From Nostoc sp. FACHB-110 (GTDB lineage Bacteria > Cyanobacteriota > Cyanobacteriia > Cyanobacteriales > Nostocaceae): a DNA stretch of 64,000 nucleotides. How positions within the stretch are numbered: position 1 is the first letter of the stretch; each line of letters starts with the position of its first letter. The notes under the pieces were generated by a model. The model saw only the letters and a program-made list of their open reading frames with translations. It had not been told where the DNA came from and searched no databases. A program made the position numbers and the translations under genes. Shown piece by piece: positions 35,801 through 45,019 of the stretch. The stretch lies in the NCBI RefSeq assembly GCF_014697425.1, contig NZ_JACJRU010000041.1, forward strand, positions 1 through 64,000. The letters run 5' to 3'.

Positions 35801-38650
35801 CCAAATGCCAAAAGCCAAAGACCTACAACCTTTGTAGTTTTTGCTGGCTACGTCCACCACTGTAGCGCCCCGCTCAAAGAAACACTCCCGATGTTTCAAG
35901 CAGGCTACCAAGCCGGATTAGAAACAGGAAATTGGGAATTTTTGGTCTACAATGTTCAAGTTTTTGCCTTGAATGCCTTTTGGTCTGGTCAACCACTAAC
36001 AGAACTCGAAGGGCAAATTCGGGCTTATGATCAGCATTTACACGACCTCAAGCAAGTCACCACAGGCAAACATTATTTAATTTATTGGGAAGCCGCCCGG
36101 ATTCTTTTAGGTGAATCAGAAGATGAAGTGACTTTGCGCCAAGAGACTTATGAAGCCGACTTGTTGTCTGATGTGCAGACCTCCAATGATTTGTTTCGCT
36201 TATGTATTTTTTATCTGCACAGATTCTTTTTGAATTTTTTATTGGGAGACATCAACCAAGCCCAACAAGATAGCGATCGCACCAGACAGCATTTAGCTGC
36301 CTGTGTTGGGACAGTTATCGAACCTGTCTTTTATTTCTTCGATTCTTTAACCGCACTAGCCAAAGATGCAAAATCTACATTAGCGCGAGTACAAGCCAAT
36401 CAAGCCCAGCTAAAGCAATGGTCAGATTACGCCCCTATGAACCACCTACACAAATATCAGCTAGTTGAAGCCGAACGTTACCGCGTTCGCGGTGATTATC
36501 AGCAAGCAATGGACTTGTACGATCTTGCCATTGCTGGTGCTAAAGAAAACGGATATCTCCAAGAAGAAAGCCTCGCCAACGAACTTGCAGCCCAACTTTA
36601 TCTAGATTGGGGTAAAGAAAAAGTCGCCCAAGCATATATGCAAGAAGCTTACTACTGCTATGCCCGTTGGGGAGCTTTAGCCAAAATTCATGATTTAGAA
36701 CAACGCTACCCTCAACTATTGCAACCTATTTTCCAACAGCGACAATTCAGCCTGCATCCCTTAGAAACGATGACAAATATGGGCTTGACGTTGAGTGCTT
36801 CTTCTCATCGTACTTCTAGTAGTCGCAACAATAGTATTTCTGATGCGCTCGATTTTACTTCTATCCTCAAAACCGCTCAAGCCATCTCCCGGACTATCGA
36901 ATTAGACCAACTAATTGTGATTCTCACCCGCATTATTTTAGAAAACTCAGGAGCCAAAAAAACTGTATTAATTTTGCCCCAAGGCGAAACTTGGCTCATA
37001 AGAGCAATTACTTATATTAATCATGAAGCTATTTCTCGCTGTGAAATTAAAACTATCCTGGAAAAACAACCAGTAGAAACTTGCCCAGAAATCCCCAAAC
37101 AAATCATCTATTACGTCAAAAATACCAAAGAAACGGTAATCATTGATAACTTGCAAACTAACATCCCTGGGTTGATTGGAGAATATATGCAATCTGTCCA
37201 ACCCAAGAGTGTGTTATGTTTGCCAATTCTCAATCAAGGGCATTTAGTCGGGATTTTGTATCTAGAAAATAGATTAACTCAAGGCGTATTTAATAGCGAT
37301 CGCTTAATCATTTTAGATTTTCTCTGCATCCAAGCGGGAATTGCCTTAGAAAATGCTCAACTTTATACTGATTTACAAGCAAGTAAAGTTCTATTGCAAA
37401 AGTTAGCTAATAATATTCCCGGCGTTATCTATCAACTCCATTTGACTACTGATGGTACTGCTTCCATACCTTATGTTAGTTCTGGTTGCTACCATTTGTA
37501 CGGCATCACCGCCGAAGAACTCATGTATGGAAAATACAGCTTGCGTACTTTAGAACATCCTGATGATGTAGCCACAATTGATCAACTAATGTTGGAATCA
37601 GCGCAAAATCTTTCAACTTTTGAGCATGAATGGCGAATCATTACACCCAAAGGTCAATTAAAATGGATTCAAGCTGTATCGCAACCAGAAGCTCAAACTG
37701 ATGGTTCTATCATTTGGGATGGGGTAGTTTTAGATATCACTGAACGCAAGCAAGCTGAAGCTGCTGTACAACAAAAATCCCAGGAATTAGAACAAGCACT
37801 GCACAATCTACAACAGGCACAATTAAAAATAGTCCAAAGTGAAAAAATGTCGGCTTTAGGTAATCTTGTCGCTGGTGTCGCTCACGAAATTAATAATCCA
37901 ACTGGGTTTATTAGTGGCAATATTCAACCAGCTTATGAAGGCGTACAAGATTTGTTTAATTTGCTGCAACTTTATCAAGAAAAATTCCCCGAACCTGGGG
38001 AAGAGATAGAAGCAGAAATTGAAACTATAGATTTAGAATACTTACAATCAGATTTACCAAAATTGATTAGTTCTATGAAAGAAGGAGTACAGCGCATCCA
38101 AGATATTAGTAATAGTTTGCGTACCTTCTCTCGCGCTGATACCCAGAATAAAGTATCTTTTAACATTCATGAAGGCTTAGACAGCACTATCTTAATTCTG
38201 AAACACCGTCTCAAAGCTAACGAACAGCATCCAGCTATTGAGATTAGGAAAAACTACAGCCATGTCCCAGCAATTGAATGTTTTCCCGGACAGTTAAATC
38301 AGGTGTTTATGAATTTATTAGCTAACGCTATTGATGCACTTGAAGAGTCAAATATTGGACGTAGTTTTGCCGAAATTAAAGCTAACCCCAATTTAATTAC
38401 TATTAGTACTAAACTAACTGAAGATGGCAAACACGTAAGTATTAGTATCAAAGATAATGGTAAGGGAATGACCCAGGAAGTTAAAGCCAAAATATTTGAC
38501 CATCTTTATACTACAAAAATGGTGGGCAAAGGTACAGGCTTAGGATTAGCGATCGCTCAAGCTATTGTCGTCGAAAAGCACGGTGGAACTATCGAAGTCA
38601 ATTCTGCACCAATGCAAGGCGCAGAGTTTATCATTACCCTACCCAGGTAA
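32816..38650 (+). CDS. Ser/Thr kinase-AAA ATPase-GAF-PAS-histidine kinase fusion (HstK type)
   Basis: A 1944-residue cytoplasmic multi-kinase. A Ser/Thr kinase domain (about 10-275) has the catalytic loop at H140-KD142 (VIHKDIKPANIL), DFS in place of DFG, and GTLAYLSPEQTGR as activation segment. An STAND/AAA-type ATPase follows (about 325-600; P-loop K348 in GFSGIGKTAV, Walker B VVFLDDLQWAD). Next are about 700 residues of TPR-like helical repeats, a GAF domain (about 1385-1530), a PAS/PAC (about 1545-1650; ends DITERKQ), HisKA with H1690 (GVAHEINNPTGFISG) and HATPase_c (NLLANAIDALEES, DNGKGM, GTGLGLAIA). This is the HstK architecture of Nostoc/Anabaena, where members affect nitrogen, iron or stress responses. 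DFS instead of DFG may reduce Ser/Thr kinase activity. Confidence 0.93.
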   Translation: MVSILNIHLPGYSIQEQIYSGTRTLVYRGVREQDQKPVVIKLMRLEYPSFHELLQFRNQYVITKNLQLTGVIQPYSLETYHNGYALVMEDFGGISLKQWGIEQGNTQSLINFLQVAIAIADILNQLHSDAGNGQRLRVIHKDIKPANILINPQTKQVKLIDFSIASLLQREIQEVQSPNVLEGTLAYLSPEQTGRMNRGVDYRTDFYSLGVTLYEMLTGELPFHSEDPMELVHGHLAKQVTPPHQINPDIPVVISQIITKLMAKNAEERYQSASGLKHDLETCLHYCKKTGEIPFFAICQRDIQDHFMIPEKLYGREKEVQTLLEAFDRVANGASELMLVSGFSGIGKTAVVNEVHKPIVKQRGYFIKGKFDQFNRNIPFSAFVQAFRSLMRQLLTESDVAIKQWKSKIIAALGEDAQVIVEVIPELELIIGQQAPVPELSGSAAQNRFNLLLQNFIQVFTNKEYPLVVFLDDLQWADSASLSLIQLLINESNNSYLLLIGAYRDNEVIPAHPLMVTLEEIINSGAIINTINLQKLSYLKLNQLVADTLSCTEELAWSLSQLVYQKTQGNPFFTTQFLKALHQDGLIEFNYVERCWQCDITQINQQALTDDVLEFMAFQLQKLPQSTQQVLKLAACIGNQFDLKILAIVAQQSEIETAVCLWNALQEGLILPQSDIYKFYLGEINQAVQQDTSEVVTYKFLHDRVQQAAYSLIPEVDRAIAHYQIGQLLLQQMSPDVREERIFELVNQLNYGIDLVVDQQERDDLAQLNLSAGRKARSATAFQAANEYARVGLRLLGAEAWQRQYQITLALHELAAEIAFLCSDFEQMQQRITAVIDCAKTPLEKVQVYQVQIQAFNSRNQFGEAIATGKSVLQLLGVSLPDCPTSDDIEQARQEINSLIGDRTIAELFDLPTMTNVEKLAVMQIAASILPACYMTNSPIYPLVVALQVKLSIQFGNNLFSPFSYASYAFQVKIIWQDMAQVQQFGQLAYRLVLEPNAKSQRPTTFVVFAGYVHHCSAPLKETLPMFQAGYQAGLETGNWEFLVYNVQVFALNAFWSGQPLTELEGQIRAYDQHLHDLKQVTTGKHYLIYWEAARILLGESEDEVTLRQETYEADLLSDVQTSNDLFRLCIFYLHRFFLNFLLGDINQAQQDSDRTRQHLAACVGTVIEPVFYFFDSLTALAKDAKSTLARVQANQAQLKQWSDYAPMNHLHKYQLVEAERYRVRGDYQQAMDLYDLAIAGAKENGYLQEESLANELAAQLYLDWGKEKVAQAYMQEAYYCYARWGALAKIHDLEQRYPQLLQPIFQQRQFSLHPLETMTNMGLTLSASSHRTSSSRNNSISDALDFTSILKTAQAISRTIELDQLIVILTRIILENSGAKKTVLILPQGETWLIRAITYINHEAISRCEIKTILEKQPVETCPEIPKQIIYYVKNTKETVIIDNLQTNIPGLIGEYMQSVQPKSVLCLPILNQGHLVGILYLENRLTQGVFNSDRLIILDFLCIQAGIALENAQLYTDLQASKVLLQKLANNIPGVIYQLHLTTDGTASIPYVSSGCYHLYGITAEELMYGKYSLRTLEHPDDVATIDQLMLESAQNLSTFEHEWRIITPKGQLKWIQAVSQPEAQTDGSIIWDGVVLDITERKQAEAAVQQKSQELEQALHNLQQAQLKIVQSEKMSALGNLVAGVAHEINNPTGFISGNIQPAYEGVQDLFNLLQLYQEKFPEPGEEIEAEIETIDLEYLQSDLPKLISSMKEGVQRIQDISNSLRTFSRADTQNKVSFNIHEGLDSTILILKHRLKANEQHPAIEIRKNYSHVPAIECFPGQLNQVFMNLLANAIDALEESNIGRSFAEIKANPNLITISTKLTEDGKHVSISIKDNGKGMTQEVKAKIFDHLYTTKMVGKGTGLGLAIAQAIVVEKHGGTIEVNSAPMQGAEFIITLPR

Positions 38651-39011
38651 ACTTACATATGGCGGGTGTAGGCTGTGGGGTGTAGGGGAAGAAACAAACA
38701 GTCTATTTTGACAAATGACCAATAACTCATATCTCTGGTTTTCCGTAATATAAAGTAGTAGAAGCTCTATGTGTCACACCTATTTAATTTGAGCTATGAT
38801 TATTCTTATGCGAAAAGAGTCTAACCAAGTAACTTTGATGACGGTGTATAGGAAGAGGCTACTTAATTTTCAACATTAGTTGATTGCCGTCGGCCTTTGC
38901 TGACCTTAGTTAGATAATCTTTCATTGTTGGTAAATCAATGCAATTGTTAATTATCCATAGCAGAAATTTTGCCAATTATTAAAAATATTCCCACGGGAG
39001 GATAAATTAAA
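38651..39011. other. Intergenic stretch, nothing recognised
   Basis: No clear terminator for the giant kinase and no open frame. It ends with GGGAGG upstream of the TTG start of the next gene. Confidence 0.4.
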
Positions 39012-39422
39012 TTGACCTCTAACACACTCTCACAACGAATCAATCAGCATCAATATTTACGAGATTTGCGAAATAAATTGCTGAACTTGCATCGGATGTT
39101 ATTGGAAACAGAACGCATTACCTACGAACAAGTCAAAGGGCGCGTATCAAATGGAGAACTTCTCAAATTAGTCATCGCTGATGAACAATTTGCTTGGTTA
39201 CATCAAATTTCTCATTTAGTAGTGCAAATTGATGAAACACTGTCATCTGATCAACCCATAATATCAGAAGACGTGCAGAATTTGATTGCGAATGCGCGCA
39301 GCTTAATTGTACCGTCAGACGTTGGCAGTGAGTTTGCCAGAAAATACTACGCCGCCCTCCAGCGAGAACCTAGCGTAGTGATGGCACACGCTGATGTTTC
39401 TGGTTTTTTAGCTAGCAAGTAA
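39012..39422 (+). CDS. Conserved hypothetical helical protein
   Basis: A 136-residue all-alpha soluble protein. HQYLRDLRNKLLNLHRMLLE and ERITYEQVKGRVSNGELLKL, followed by DEQFAWLHQISHLVVQIDE, form a pattern I recognise in short proteins of cyanobacteria and proteobacteria of unknown function. Start is TTG at 39012, with GGGAGG 12-17 bases upstream; no ATG lies near the beginning of the conserved part. A strong terminator follows 16 bp after the stop, so it is monocistronic. Confidence 0.7.
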   Translation: MTSNTLSQRINQHQYLRDLRNKLLNLHRMLLETERITYEQVKGRVSNGELLKLVIADEQFAWLHQISHLVVQIDETLSSDQPIISEDVQNLIANARSLIVPSDVGSEFARKYYAALQREPSVVMAHADVSGFLASK

Positions 39423-39438
39423 TTTCCGTAAAGTTAAG

Positions 39439-39477
39439 ATATGCACTCTCAAGTATTTGAGGGTGCATATTTTTTTG
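39439..39477 (+). terminator. Strong Rho-independent terminator
   Basis: A 14-bp stem (39439-39452 with 39457-39470, one G-T pair) with a 4-nt loop, followed by a run of T. It closes the 39012 gene. Confidence 0.92.
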
Positions 39478-39613
39478 GGGTGCGATCGCAATTTATTGAT
39501 TAAAGTGTACGATACCCAAAAGCAGGAGATTGCTGATGTTAGGGGTAAATCATGTTTGGGTACTTTAGATGAAGATATCGAATGAATCTTGAATCTATTG
39601 ATGAGGTCTGAAA

Positions 39614-39925
39614 ATGAACCGCATGAAATATAACCCAACGGAAATGTTTGCCAGAATTACGATAATTATTCTCTTAATTTCGGTTGTCGGTGCTGTTATA
39701 TTCAGTTGGCCAGATAATATTAAAAAAGCCCTAATGGCATTTTGGATTGTGATTCCTCCACTGTGGTTATGGTTTGAATTTTGTTACTTATATGAGCGCG
39801 GTATTACTCCATTTTCTAAAGATTTTGAGAAGTATAAATATAGCCAGGAACTCTCAAAAAATCTCTGGTTAGCTATCTCCGCAATTTTATTACTCGTCTA
39901 TTTTGGGAAAGTTCCTGGTCTTTAG
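39614..39925 (+). CDS. Small integral membrane protein
   Basis: A 103-residue protein with three predicted transmembrane segments: ITIIILLISVVGAVIF (about 15-31), ALMAFWIVIPPLWLWFEFCY (about 39-58) and NLWLAISAILLLVYFGKV (about 83-100). The loop between the last two is charged (SKDFEKYKYSQELSKN). I recognise no family. GAGG precedes the ATG by 8 bp, supporting translation from 39614. Confidence 0.65.
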   Translation: MNRMKYNPTEMFARITIIILLISVVGAVIFSWPDNIKKALMAFWIVIPPLWLWFEFCYLYERGITPFSKDFEKYKYSQELSKNLWLAISAILLLVYFGKVPGL

Positions 39926-40040
39926 CAGTCCATTATGAATTTCTAGAACTAACCTTTTTGATAATAATATTAATAGCATTTAAGATTAAATCAGGTTGAT
40001 CAATCCAAACAAAATATTATCTTTTTTCTCTTTCTTTGTG

Positions 40041-40090
40041 AACTTTGCGCCCTACCCTGCGGGAAGCCGCTACCGCGTCTATGCGGTTCG
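40041..40090. repeat. Dispersed GCGGGAAGCCGCTACCGCG-type repeat
   Basis: A G/C-rich block (CCTGCGGGAAGCCGCTACCG then CGTCTATGCGGTTCG) between two convergent genes in AT-rich DNA. It is the palindromic intergenic repeat style common in Nostoc, and may double as a transcription barrier because it is followed by a T-run on the plus strand. Confidence 0.6.
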
Positions 40091-40111
40091 TTTTTTATTT
40101 TTTATAAAACA

Positions 40112-43100
40112 CTAGTTTGATGGATACTTACTGGGAAGCAGCACTGGTAAAGTTTTAAGATTTGGCTGAATATTCTTTGTCGATTCATTCAGGAGTAGCG
40201 GCCACAATGCACTACCAATAATGACGGCAGTATCAACAAAATTAACGGGGGAAATCTTCAAGAGATGGCGTAGAGGTGGCAAGGCGATCGCTAAAATTTG
40301 GATTGCAAAGGAACCAATTATGGCAGCATTTAAATAGGAATTTCTTGGCAGTTTTTCTCTACTAAATACGCTGTGATGTTCGGAACGACAGCTAATTGTA
40401 TGTAGCAGTTGAGATGAGGTTAAGGTGAAAAAGGCAATGGTACTGGCTTGGGGGCCGAAACCATATCTGCGAATGCCGTAGGCGTAAGCGGCTAGGGTAC
40501 TGATAGATAAACCAGCAGACTCAAATACAATTCTGCCAAAGTCGGATTTTTTAATAATTGGTTCATCGGGGTTGCGCGGTGGTTGACTCAAAACTTCTGG
40601 TTCTGGGGCTTCCATTGCTAAAGATAAACCAGGGAAAATATCGGTAACTAAGTTCAGCCATAATAATTGAATGGCATTTAGGGGTTCGCCAATACCAACG
40701 GCGGTGGCGGTAGTCATGACTATGATTTCGCTGAGGTTGGTGGCGAGGAGAAAATGCACAGATTTTCGGATGTTATTATATATTGTCCGTCCGCGACTGA
40801 CAGCCACAATCATGGTTTCGAGTTGGTCGTCTTCCAGGACGATATCTGCAATTTCTCGGGCGACATCTGTACCGCCTTTACCCATTGCCACACCGACTTG
40901 GGCAGCTTTTAAGGCGGGTGCATCGTTAATGCCATCGCCTGTCATTGCCACAACTTTCCCGGCGGCTTGCAAGGCTTGGACTATTTGCAGTTTGTTGCTG
41001 GGACTGATACGGGCGAATACATCTACTTTGTCGCTGAGGGCGGTTAAGGCTTCGGGGGTGAGGTTATTTATGTTGGTAGAATCGAGAATTTCTAATTGCG
41101 GTTCTCGACTTAATTCTAATTCTTTAGCGATCGCATATGCTGTTGGGCTTTGGTCTCCAGTAATCATCACGGTGGCTATCCCCGCTTGGTGAAAGTCCCC
41201 AATAAGTTCTTTAGCACCTTTACGGATGGGGTCTGCCATACCCACTAAACCCAACCAAATTAAGTCTGATTCAGGATGATTATTTTCTGCTGCGTGAATG
41301 TAGTTGTATGCTATCCCTAATACTCGTAAAGCTTTCCCGGCCATGCGATCATTTTCAATAGCGATCGCTCGTTTATCTTCTTGGGTTAATGTTACTATTT
41401 GCCCTTCTTGTACCCAGGTTTGGCAAAGTTCTACAACTTCACTGGGGCTACCTTTAACTGCAACTAACTTTTTACCATCATGAGTTTGATGAATTGTACT
41501 CATAATGTTACGATTTTCTGAGCGCAAGTTGGTTTGCACTAGGGGATATTTCTCTCTCAGGTCGATAATATCAACCCCAGAACTAATAGCCATGTAAATT
41601 AGCGCGTTTTCTGTCGCCGAACCGATGACTTCATACTTACCATTCCCCTCACGCTTAACTAAGCTTTCGTTGCAGAGAACCGATACATGAATTAGCTTTA
41701 ATAGTTCATCGTTGTTATAGGGATTAATTTTTTGTTCGCCTCTAATAAATTCGCCGTCCGCAACTTTGATGTGATGGGTGTTGTTTTGAATTTCTACAAC
41801 TGACATTTTGTTTTCTGTCAGTGTCCCGGTTTTATCCATACAAATTGTTTGGACGGAACCCAAGGCTTCAACGGCACTTAAACTACGCACCAATACCCGG
41901 TTACGGCGCATATCACGAATACCAAGGGCCAGGGTAGTAGTCGCCACGGTGGGTAAACCTTCGGGAACCGCAGCCACGGCGAGGGAAATAGATGATTTTA
42001 GCATCTGCACTAAACCGTATCCGCGCCACACGCCCAAACCAAAAACCAGACTGCAAATACCCATGCTGATTAATACTAGTTGGCTACCTACTTGGTCTAG
42101 TTGTTTGGCTAAGGGGGTTTCCATCGCGGTAGCTTCACCCACGAGTTGCTGGATATGCCCCATTTCGGTGTATTGGCCTGTGGCGACAACTACAGCTAGT
42201 CCTTGTCCACCTGTGACAAAGGTTCCTTTATAGGCCATGTTCAAGCGATCGCCTAATGCGATATCTTCACCTTTAATAATGTCGTTAGTTTTACTAACAG
42301 GGATACTTTCACCAGTTAAAGCAGATTCATCAATACTCAGGTTCTCTGCTTCAATTAATCGCGCATCAGCAGCTACATAAGTGCCAGGTTTGAGAGTTAA
42401 AACATCTCCTAAAACGACATTTTCTGTAGGAATTTCTTTGATTTTCCCTTCTCTAATTACCCAAGTTGTTGCGGCTTCTCGATTTTTTAAGGAGTGAATA
42501 ATTTTTTCCGATTGACTTTCTGTGGTGTAACCAATTGCAGCGTTTAAAACAACAACACCTAAAATCACCGCCGCATCAATTACGCCGCCAGTGAACAGAG
42601 AAACCCCAGCAGCAACTCCGAGTAATGCCACTGGTAAAGATTTAAATTGCTCAACAATAATATTTAAATTTGAACGCTTTTCTATATGCGAGAGGATATT
42701 CTGCCCATACTTATGCAGATTTGCTGAGGCTACCTCACTTGATAATCCCCAAGTTTGAGAGGTATTTAACTGGTGAATAACTTTTTCGGCTGGGATTGAA
42801 TACCAATCTTGCTGTTGGTTATTTGTGGCTGCTAGCTTGTTTGATTTTGCTGTTTTTTCTTTTTTATTAGCTGGCAGTAACTGACCATTTTTTTGGTATA
42901 CAAACAAAACATTCTCAATGATATTAGCTATATCTTTATAGCTTTTATTTTTAGAGAAATAAACCAAAATTTTGCTAGTTAATGTACTTGCAGAAACAAA
43001 ACTTATTTCTGGGTAATTTACTAGCGATCGCTCTAAATATTCCTTAAGATATGGTGAGTTATGAAGTCCTGTTACTTTATATCTGGCTCTACCTTTAACC

Positions 43101-43123
43101 TTGGTGTGTATTGCTTGAATCAC
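40112..43123 (-). CDS. P-type cation-transporting ATPase (P2, calcium-type)
   Basis: A 1003-residue P-type pump. After a non-standard N-terminal extension of about 100 residues (RARYKVTGLHNSPYLKEYLE, similar to the HMA-like leaders of some bacterial pumps), it has the cation-ATPase N domain, the actuator motif DESALTGES (TGES), M4 with VAAVPEGLPTVATTTLALG (the PEGLP of P2 Ca2+/Na+ pumps), the phosphorylation site D430 (DKTGTLTEN), ATP-binding KGSP and the hinge MTGDGINDAPALK. M5-M6 carry NLSEIIVM and NLVTD. The pattern fits Ca2+ or monovalent-cation export rather than heavy-metal transport, since there is no CPC in M4. Single gene, transcribed convergently with 39614. Confidence 0.9.
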   Translation of the reverse strand: MIQAIHTKVKGRARYKVTGLHNSPYLKEYLERSLVNYPEISFVSASTLTSKILVYFSKNKSYKDIANIIENVLFVYQKNGQLLPANKKEKTAKSNKLAATNNQQQDWYSIPAEKVIHQLNTSQTWGLSSEVASANLHKYGQNILSHIEKRSNLNIIVEQFKSLPVALLGVAAGVSLFTGGVIDAAVILGVVVLNAAIGYTTESQSEKIIHSLKNREAATTWVIREGKIKEIPTENVVLGDVLTLKPGTYVAADARLIEAENLSIDESALTGESIPVSKTNDIIKGEDIALGDRLNMAYKGTFVTGGQGLAVVVATGQYTEMGHIQQLVGEATAMETPLAKQLDQVGSQLVLISMGICSLVFGLGVWRGYGLVQMLKSSISLAVAAVPEGLPTVATTTLALGIRDMRRNRVLVRSLSAVEALGSVQTICMDKTGTLTENKMSVVEIQNNTHHIKVADGEFIRGEQKINPYNNDELLKLIHVSVLCNESLVKREGNGKYEVIGSATENALIYMAISSGVDIIDLREKYPLVQTNLRSENRNIMSTIHQTHDGKKLVAVKGSPSEVVELCQTWVQEGQIVTLTQEDKRAIAIENDRMAGKALRVLGIAYNYIHAAENNHPESDLIWLGLVGMADPIRKGAKELIGDFHQAGIATVMITGDQSPTAYAIAKELELSREPQLEILDSTNINNLTPEALTALSDKVDVFARISPSNKLQIVQALQAAGKVVAMTGDGINDAPALKAAQVGVAMGKGGTDVAREIADIVLEDDQLETMIVAVSRGRTIYNNIRKSVHFLLATNLSEIIVMTTATAVGIGEPLNAIQLLWLNLVTDIFPGLSLAMEAPEPEVLSQPPRNPDEPIIKKSDFGRIVFESAGLSISTLAAYAYGIRRYGFGPQASTIAFFTLTSSQLLHTISCRSEHHSVFSREKLPRNSYLNAAIIGSFAIQILAIALPPLRHLLKISPVNFVDTAVIIGSALWPLLLNESTKNIQPNLKTLPVLLPSKYPSN

Positions 43124-43908
43124 TGCAAATTTTTGCCCCCGTAACTATCTTGCAAAACTGCAATTGTGTAAATTATCTCTATTTGCAAATTATAGTAGAT
43201 AACACTGATATTTTTTGATTTGGCAATGTTAAGTGTTTCAAAGTTTATAACTATAATTTATCCGCTCAAGCTTGCTATATTATTAGCAATGTTTAAGCAG
43301 GCAATTAACCTTTAATATTAAGTTTTATAAAAATAATCTATACAAAGTTAGATGTTATTTTTAAAGTCTAATTTATTACTTTAATTAGCGATTAAAAACC
43401 GCAGCTACACAGACAAAAGCATTGATTTTTCTTAGTCCGTGCAGGTGGTCACTGAGCTTGTCGAAGTGCAGACTTTGTTTATGTAGTAGCAAATTATATT
43501 CGCCCAAAACTTTTAAAACATCCTCTTGACTTAATTCATCTGTTTAATTATTTAATAGCCAAGCCATAAATCTACACATGTATTATATTTTTCAATTTTC
43601 TAGCTCACTGGCATCAGTCAAAAGTGACAGAGATGTTTAAAAAATTATGTCTTTAGCTAGTAGTCGCAATCTGCTACATAAATTTAAATATTCAACTTGT
43701 AAAACAATTGCCATAAATAATCAGAGTCCTATTTAATTTTGGTAACAGCCTCTTAATTTAACTTACAAAAAAATCAAAAAATTCCACCTATAGACTCACG
43801 TAATTATAAAAAGCAAGTGTTACTAATAATCAATAGGTTATACCAATTTTAAATATCGGTTGTAATCAGAAAACTGTCTTTAAAAAGTTAATCGAGGAAG
43901 ATACAATA
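43124..43908. other. Long spacer containing direct-repeat copy 1
   Basis: 785 bp without a gene between the ATPase (-) and the PPOX gene (+). It contains the left member of a repeat pair (43404-43516). The rest is AT-rich and must carry both promoters. Confidence 0.5.
43404..43516 (+). repeat. Direct repeat flanking the PPOX gene, left copy
   Basis: Reads GCTACACAGACAAAAGCATT through GGTGGTCACTGAGCTTGTCG to CGCCCAAAACTTTTAA. The right copy is 44439-44573 in the same orientation, about 90 percent identical by eye apart from a 22-bp insertion. Confidence 0.85.
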
Positions 43909-44355
43909 ATGGCAACATCTACAGATAATACACAAGTTCAACAACTGCAAGACTTAATTCAAGGGATTGACTATGGAATGTTAACTACAGTCAATGAAGA
44001 TGGCAGCTTACATAGTTGTCCCATGTATTCCAATGATGAAATAGAAGCCGATGGAACTCTTTGGTTTTTTACCTATAGTAATACCCAAAGAGTCAGAGAC
44101 ATTGAACACAATCAGCAAGTGAATGTTAATTTTACATCTTCTCAAAAACAGCGTTATGTTTCCATCGCTGGCACGGCACAACTAGTAAAAGACAAAAATA
44201 AAATGGCAGAATTATGGAAACCAGAACTAAAAACTTGGTTTTCGCAAGGATTAGATGAACCAAATCTAGCATTACTCAAAGTCAATATTAAATGTGCCGA
44301 TTATTGGGATAGCCGTTCTAGCTATCATCCCCAAAGCATAAAATTCTCATCTTAG
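43909..44355 (+). CDS. Pyridoxamine 5'-phosphate oxidase-fold (general stress 26-like) protein
   Basis: A 148-residue split-barrel flavin-binding protein of the PPOX superfamily, close to general stress protein 26. IDYGMLTTVNEDGSLHSCPM is the typical first hairpin, TLWFFTYSNTQRVRDIEHNQ is the second with the flavin-phosphate contact, and VSIAGTAQLVKDKNKMAELW plus KCADYWD complete the fold. It likely binds FMN or a similar cofactor and is linked to stress in other bacteria; the reaction is not known. GAGG 12 bp upstream of the ATG supports the start. The gene lies exactly between two long direct repeats, so it may have moved or been duplicated as a cassette. Confidence 0.85.
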   Translation: MATSTDNTQVQQLQDLIQGIDYGMLTTVNEDGSLHSCPMYSNDEIEADGTLWFFTYSNTQRVRDIEHNQQVNVNFTSSQKQRYVSIAGTAQLVKDKNKMAELWKPELKTWFSQGLDEPNLALLKVNIKCADYWDSRSSYHPQSIKFSS

Positions 44356-44408
44356 AGGTTGTTGGAAAAGACTTACCGGGCGATTGGAAATCGCGCGCCA
44401 TTGAGCGA

Positions 44409-44430
44409 GTCGGGGAACCCGCCCAACGCA
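44409..44430 (+). repeat. 22-bp repeat, inverted partner at 62593-62614
   Basis: GTCGGGGAACCCGCCCAACG plus CA occurs here and as an exact reverse complement 18 kb away. It is G/C-rich, in a spacer in both places, and of the dispersed palindrome-fragment type. Confidence 0.8.
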
Positions 44431-44438
44431 ATGGCTTG

Positions 44439-44573
44439 GCTACACAGACAAAACCTACCTGCGTGGGTTCAATACCATTGATTTTTCATTAGTCCGCGCA
44501 GGTGGTCACTGAGCTTGTCGAAGTGCGGACTTTGTTTGTATAGTAGCGAATTATATTCGCCCAAAACTTTTAA
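44439..44573 (+). repeat. Direct repeat flanking the PPOX gene, right copy
   Basis: Same sequence as 43404-43516 with a 22-bp insertion after ACAGACAAAA. It abuts directly the broken 5' side of the chaB-like remnant at 44575, so the repeat appears to have replaced the front of that gene. Confidence 0.85.
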
Positions 44574-44574
44574 C

Positions 44575-44667
44575 GAAGAAAGTGCCTTCCGTGTGGCTTG
44601 GAGTGCTGTAAAACGGGATTATGAAAAAGGTGAAGATGGGCAGTGGCACAAAAAACCAGCCACTTAA
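44575..44667 (+). pseudogene. C-terminal remnant of a ChaB-family gene
   Basis: Thirty codons plus a stop encode EESAFRVAWSAVKRDYEKGE followed by DGQWHKKPAT. This matches the C-terminal half of ChaB family proteins (A-W-x-A-V-K-x-x-Y-x-K-x-x-x-G-x-W-x-K). No start codon or N-terminal half is present: the reading frame runs straight into the dispersed repeat at 44573. ChaB proteins are small and are linked to the ChaA cation antiporter; here it is surely non-functional. I found no matching 5' half nearby. Confidence 0.75.
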
Positions 44668-45019
44668 TAAGTTGTGTTACATTTTACGGCAAGTAAGATC
44701 AAGAACTAAAAAGTTATTTCTTTGGTTAGACGCTATGAGAAATAGTAAAAGTTATTTTTCTTACTGGCAGTAGTAGTAAACATCCGTCCTGGGGATTTCA
44801 CAAAACAAAGGTTAGTGTCTGAATAATTCAGACCCTTGATTTAAACTTTTGTGAGTATTCCCGGGTTATTTCTTGTTATCCTAATCGTTAGCCTGGCTTT
44901 GAGGATGAATCACTCCTGAATAACAATCTATCTTACAGGCGATGCGGTTTTCCCTATCTATAAGGCGAAAATTTGCGACTCGGCAATTTAGCTTGGCAAG
45001 ATAAGTTGATAATAGATAT
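44668..45019. other. Intergenic stretch upstream of msrB
   Basis: No repeat or strong hairpin stands out. It should include the msrB promoter close to 44960-45010. Confidence 0.4.

Noticed and set aside
40671..41192. Long plus-strand frames across 40671-42233
   Set aside because: Antisense to the P-type ATPase with all its motifs on the minus strand.
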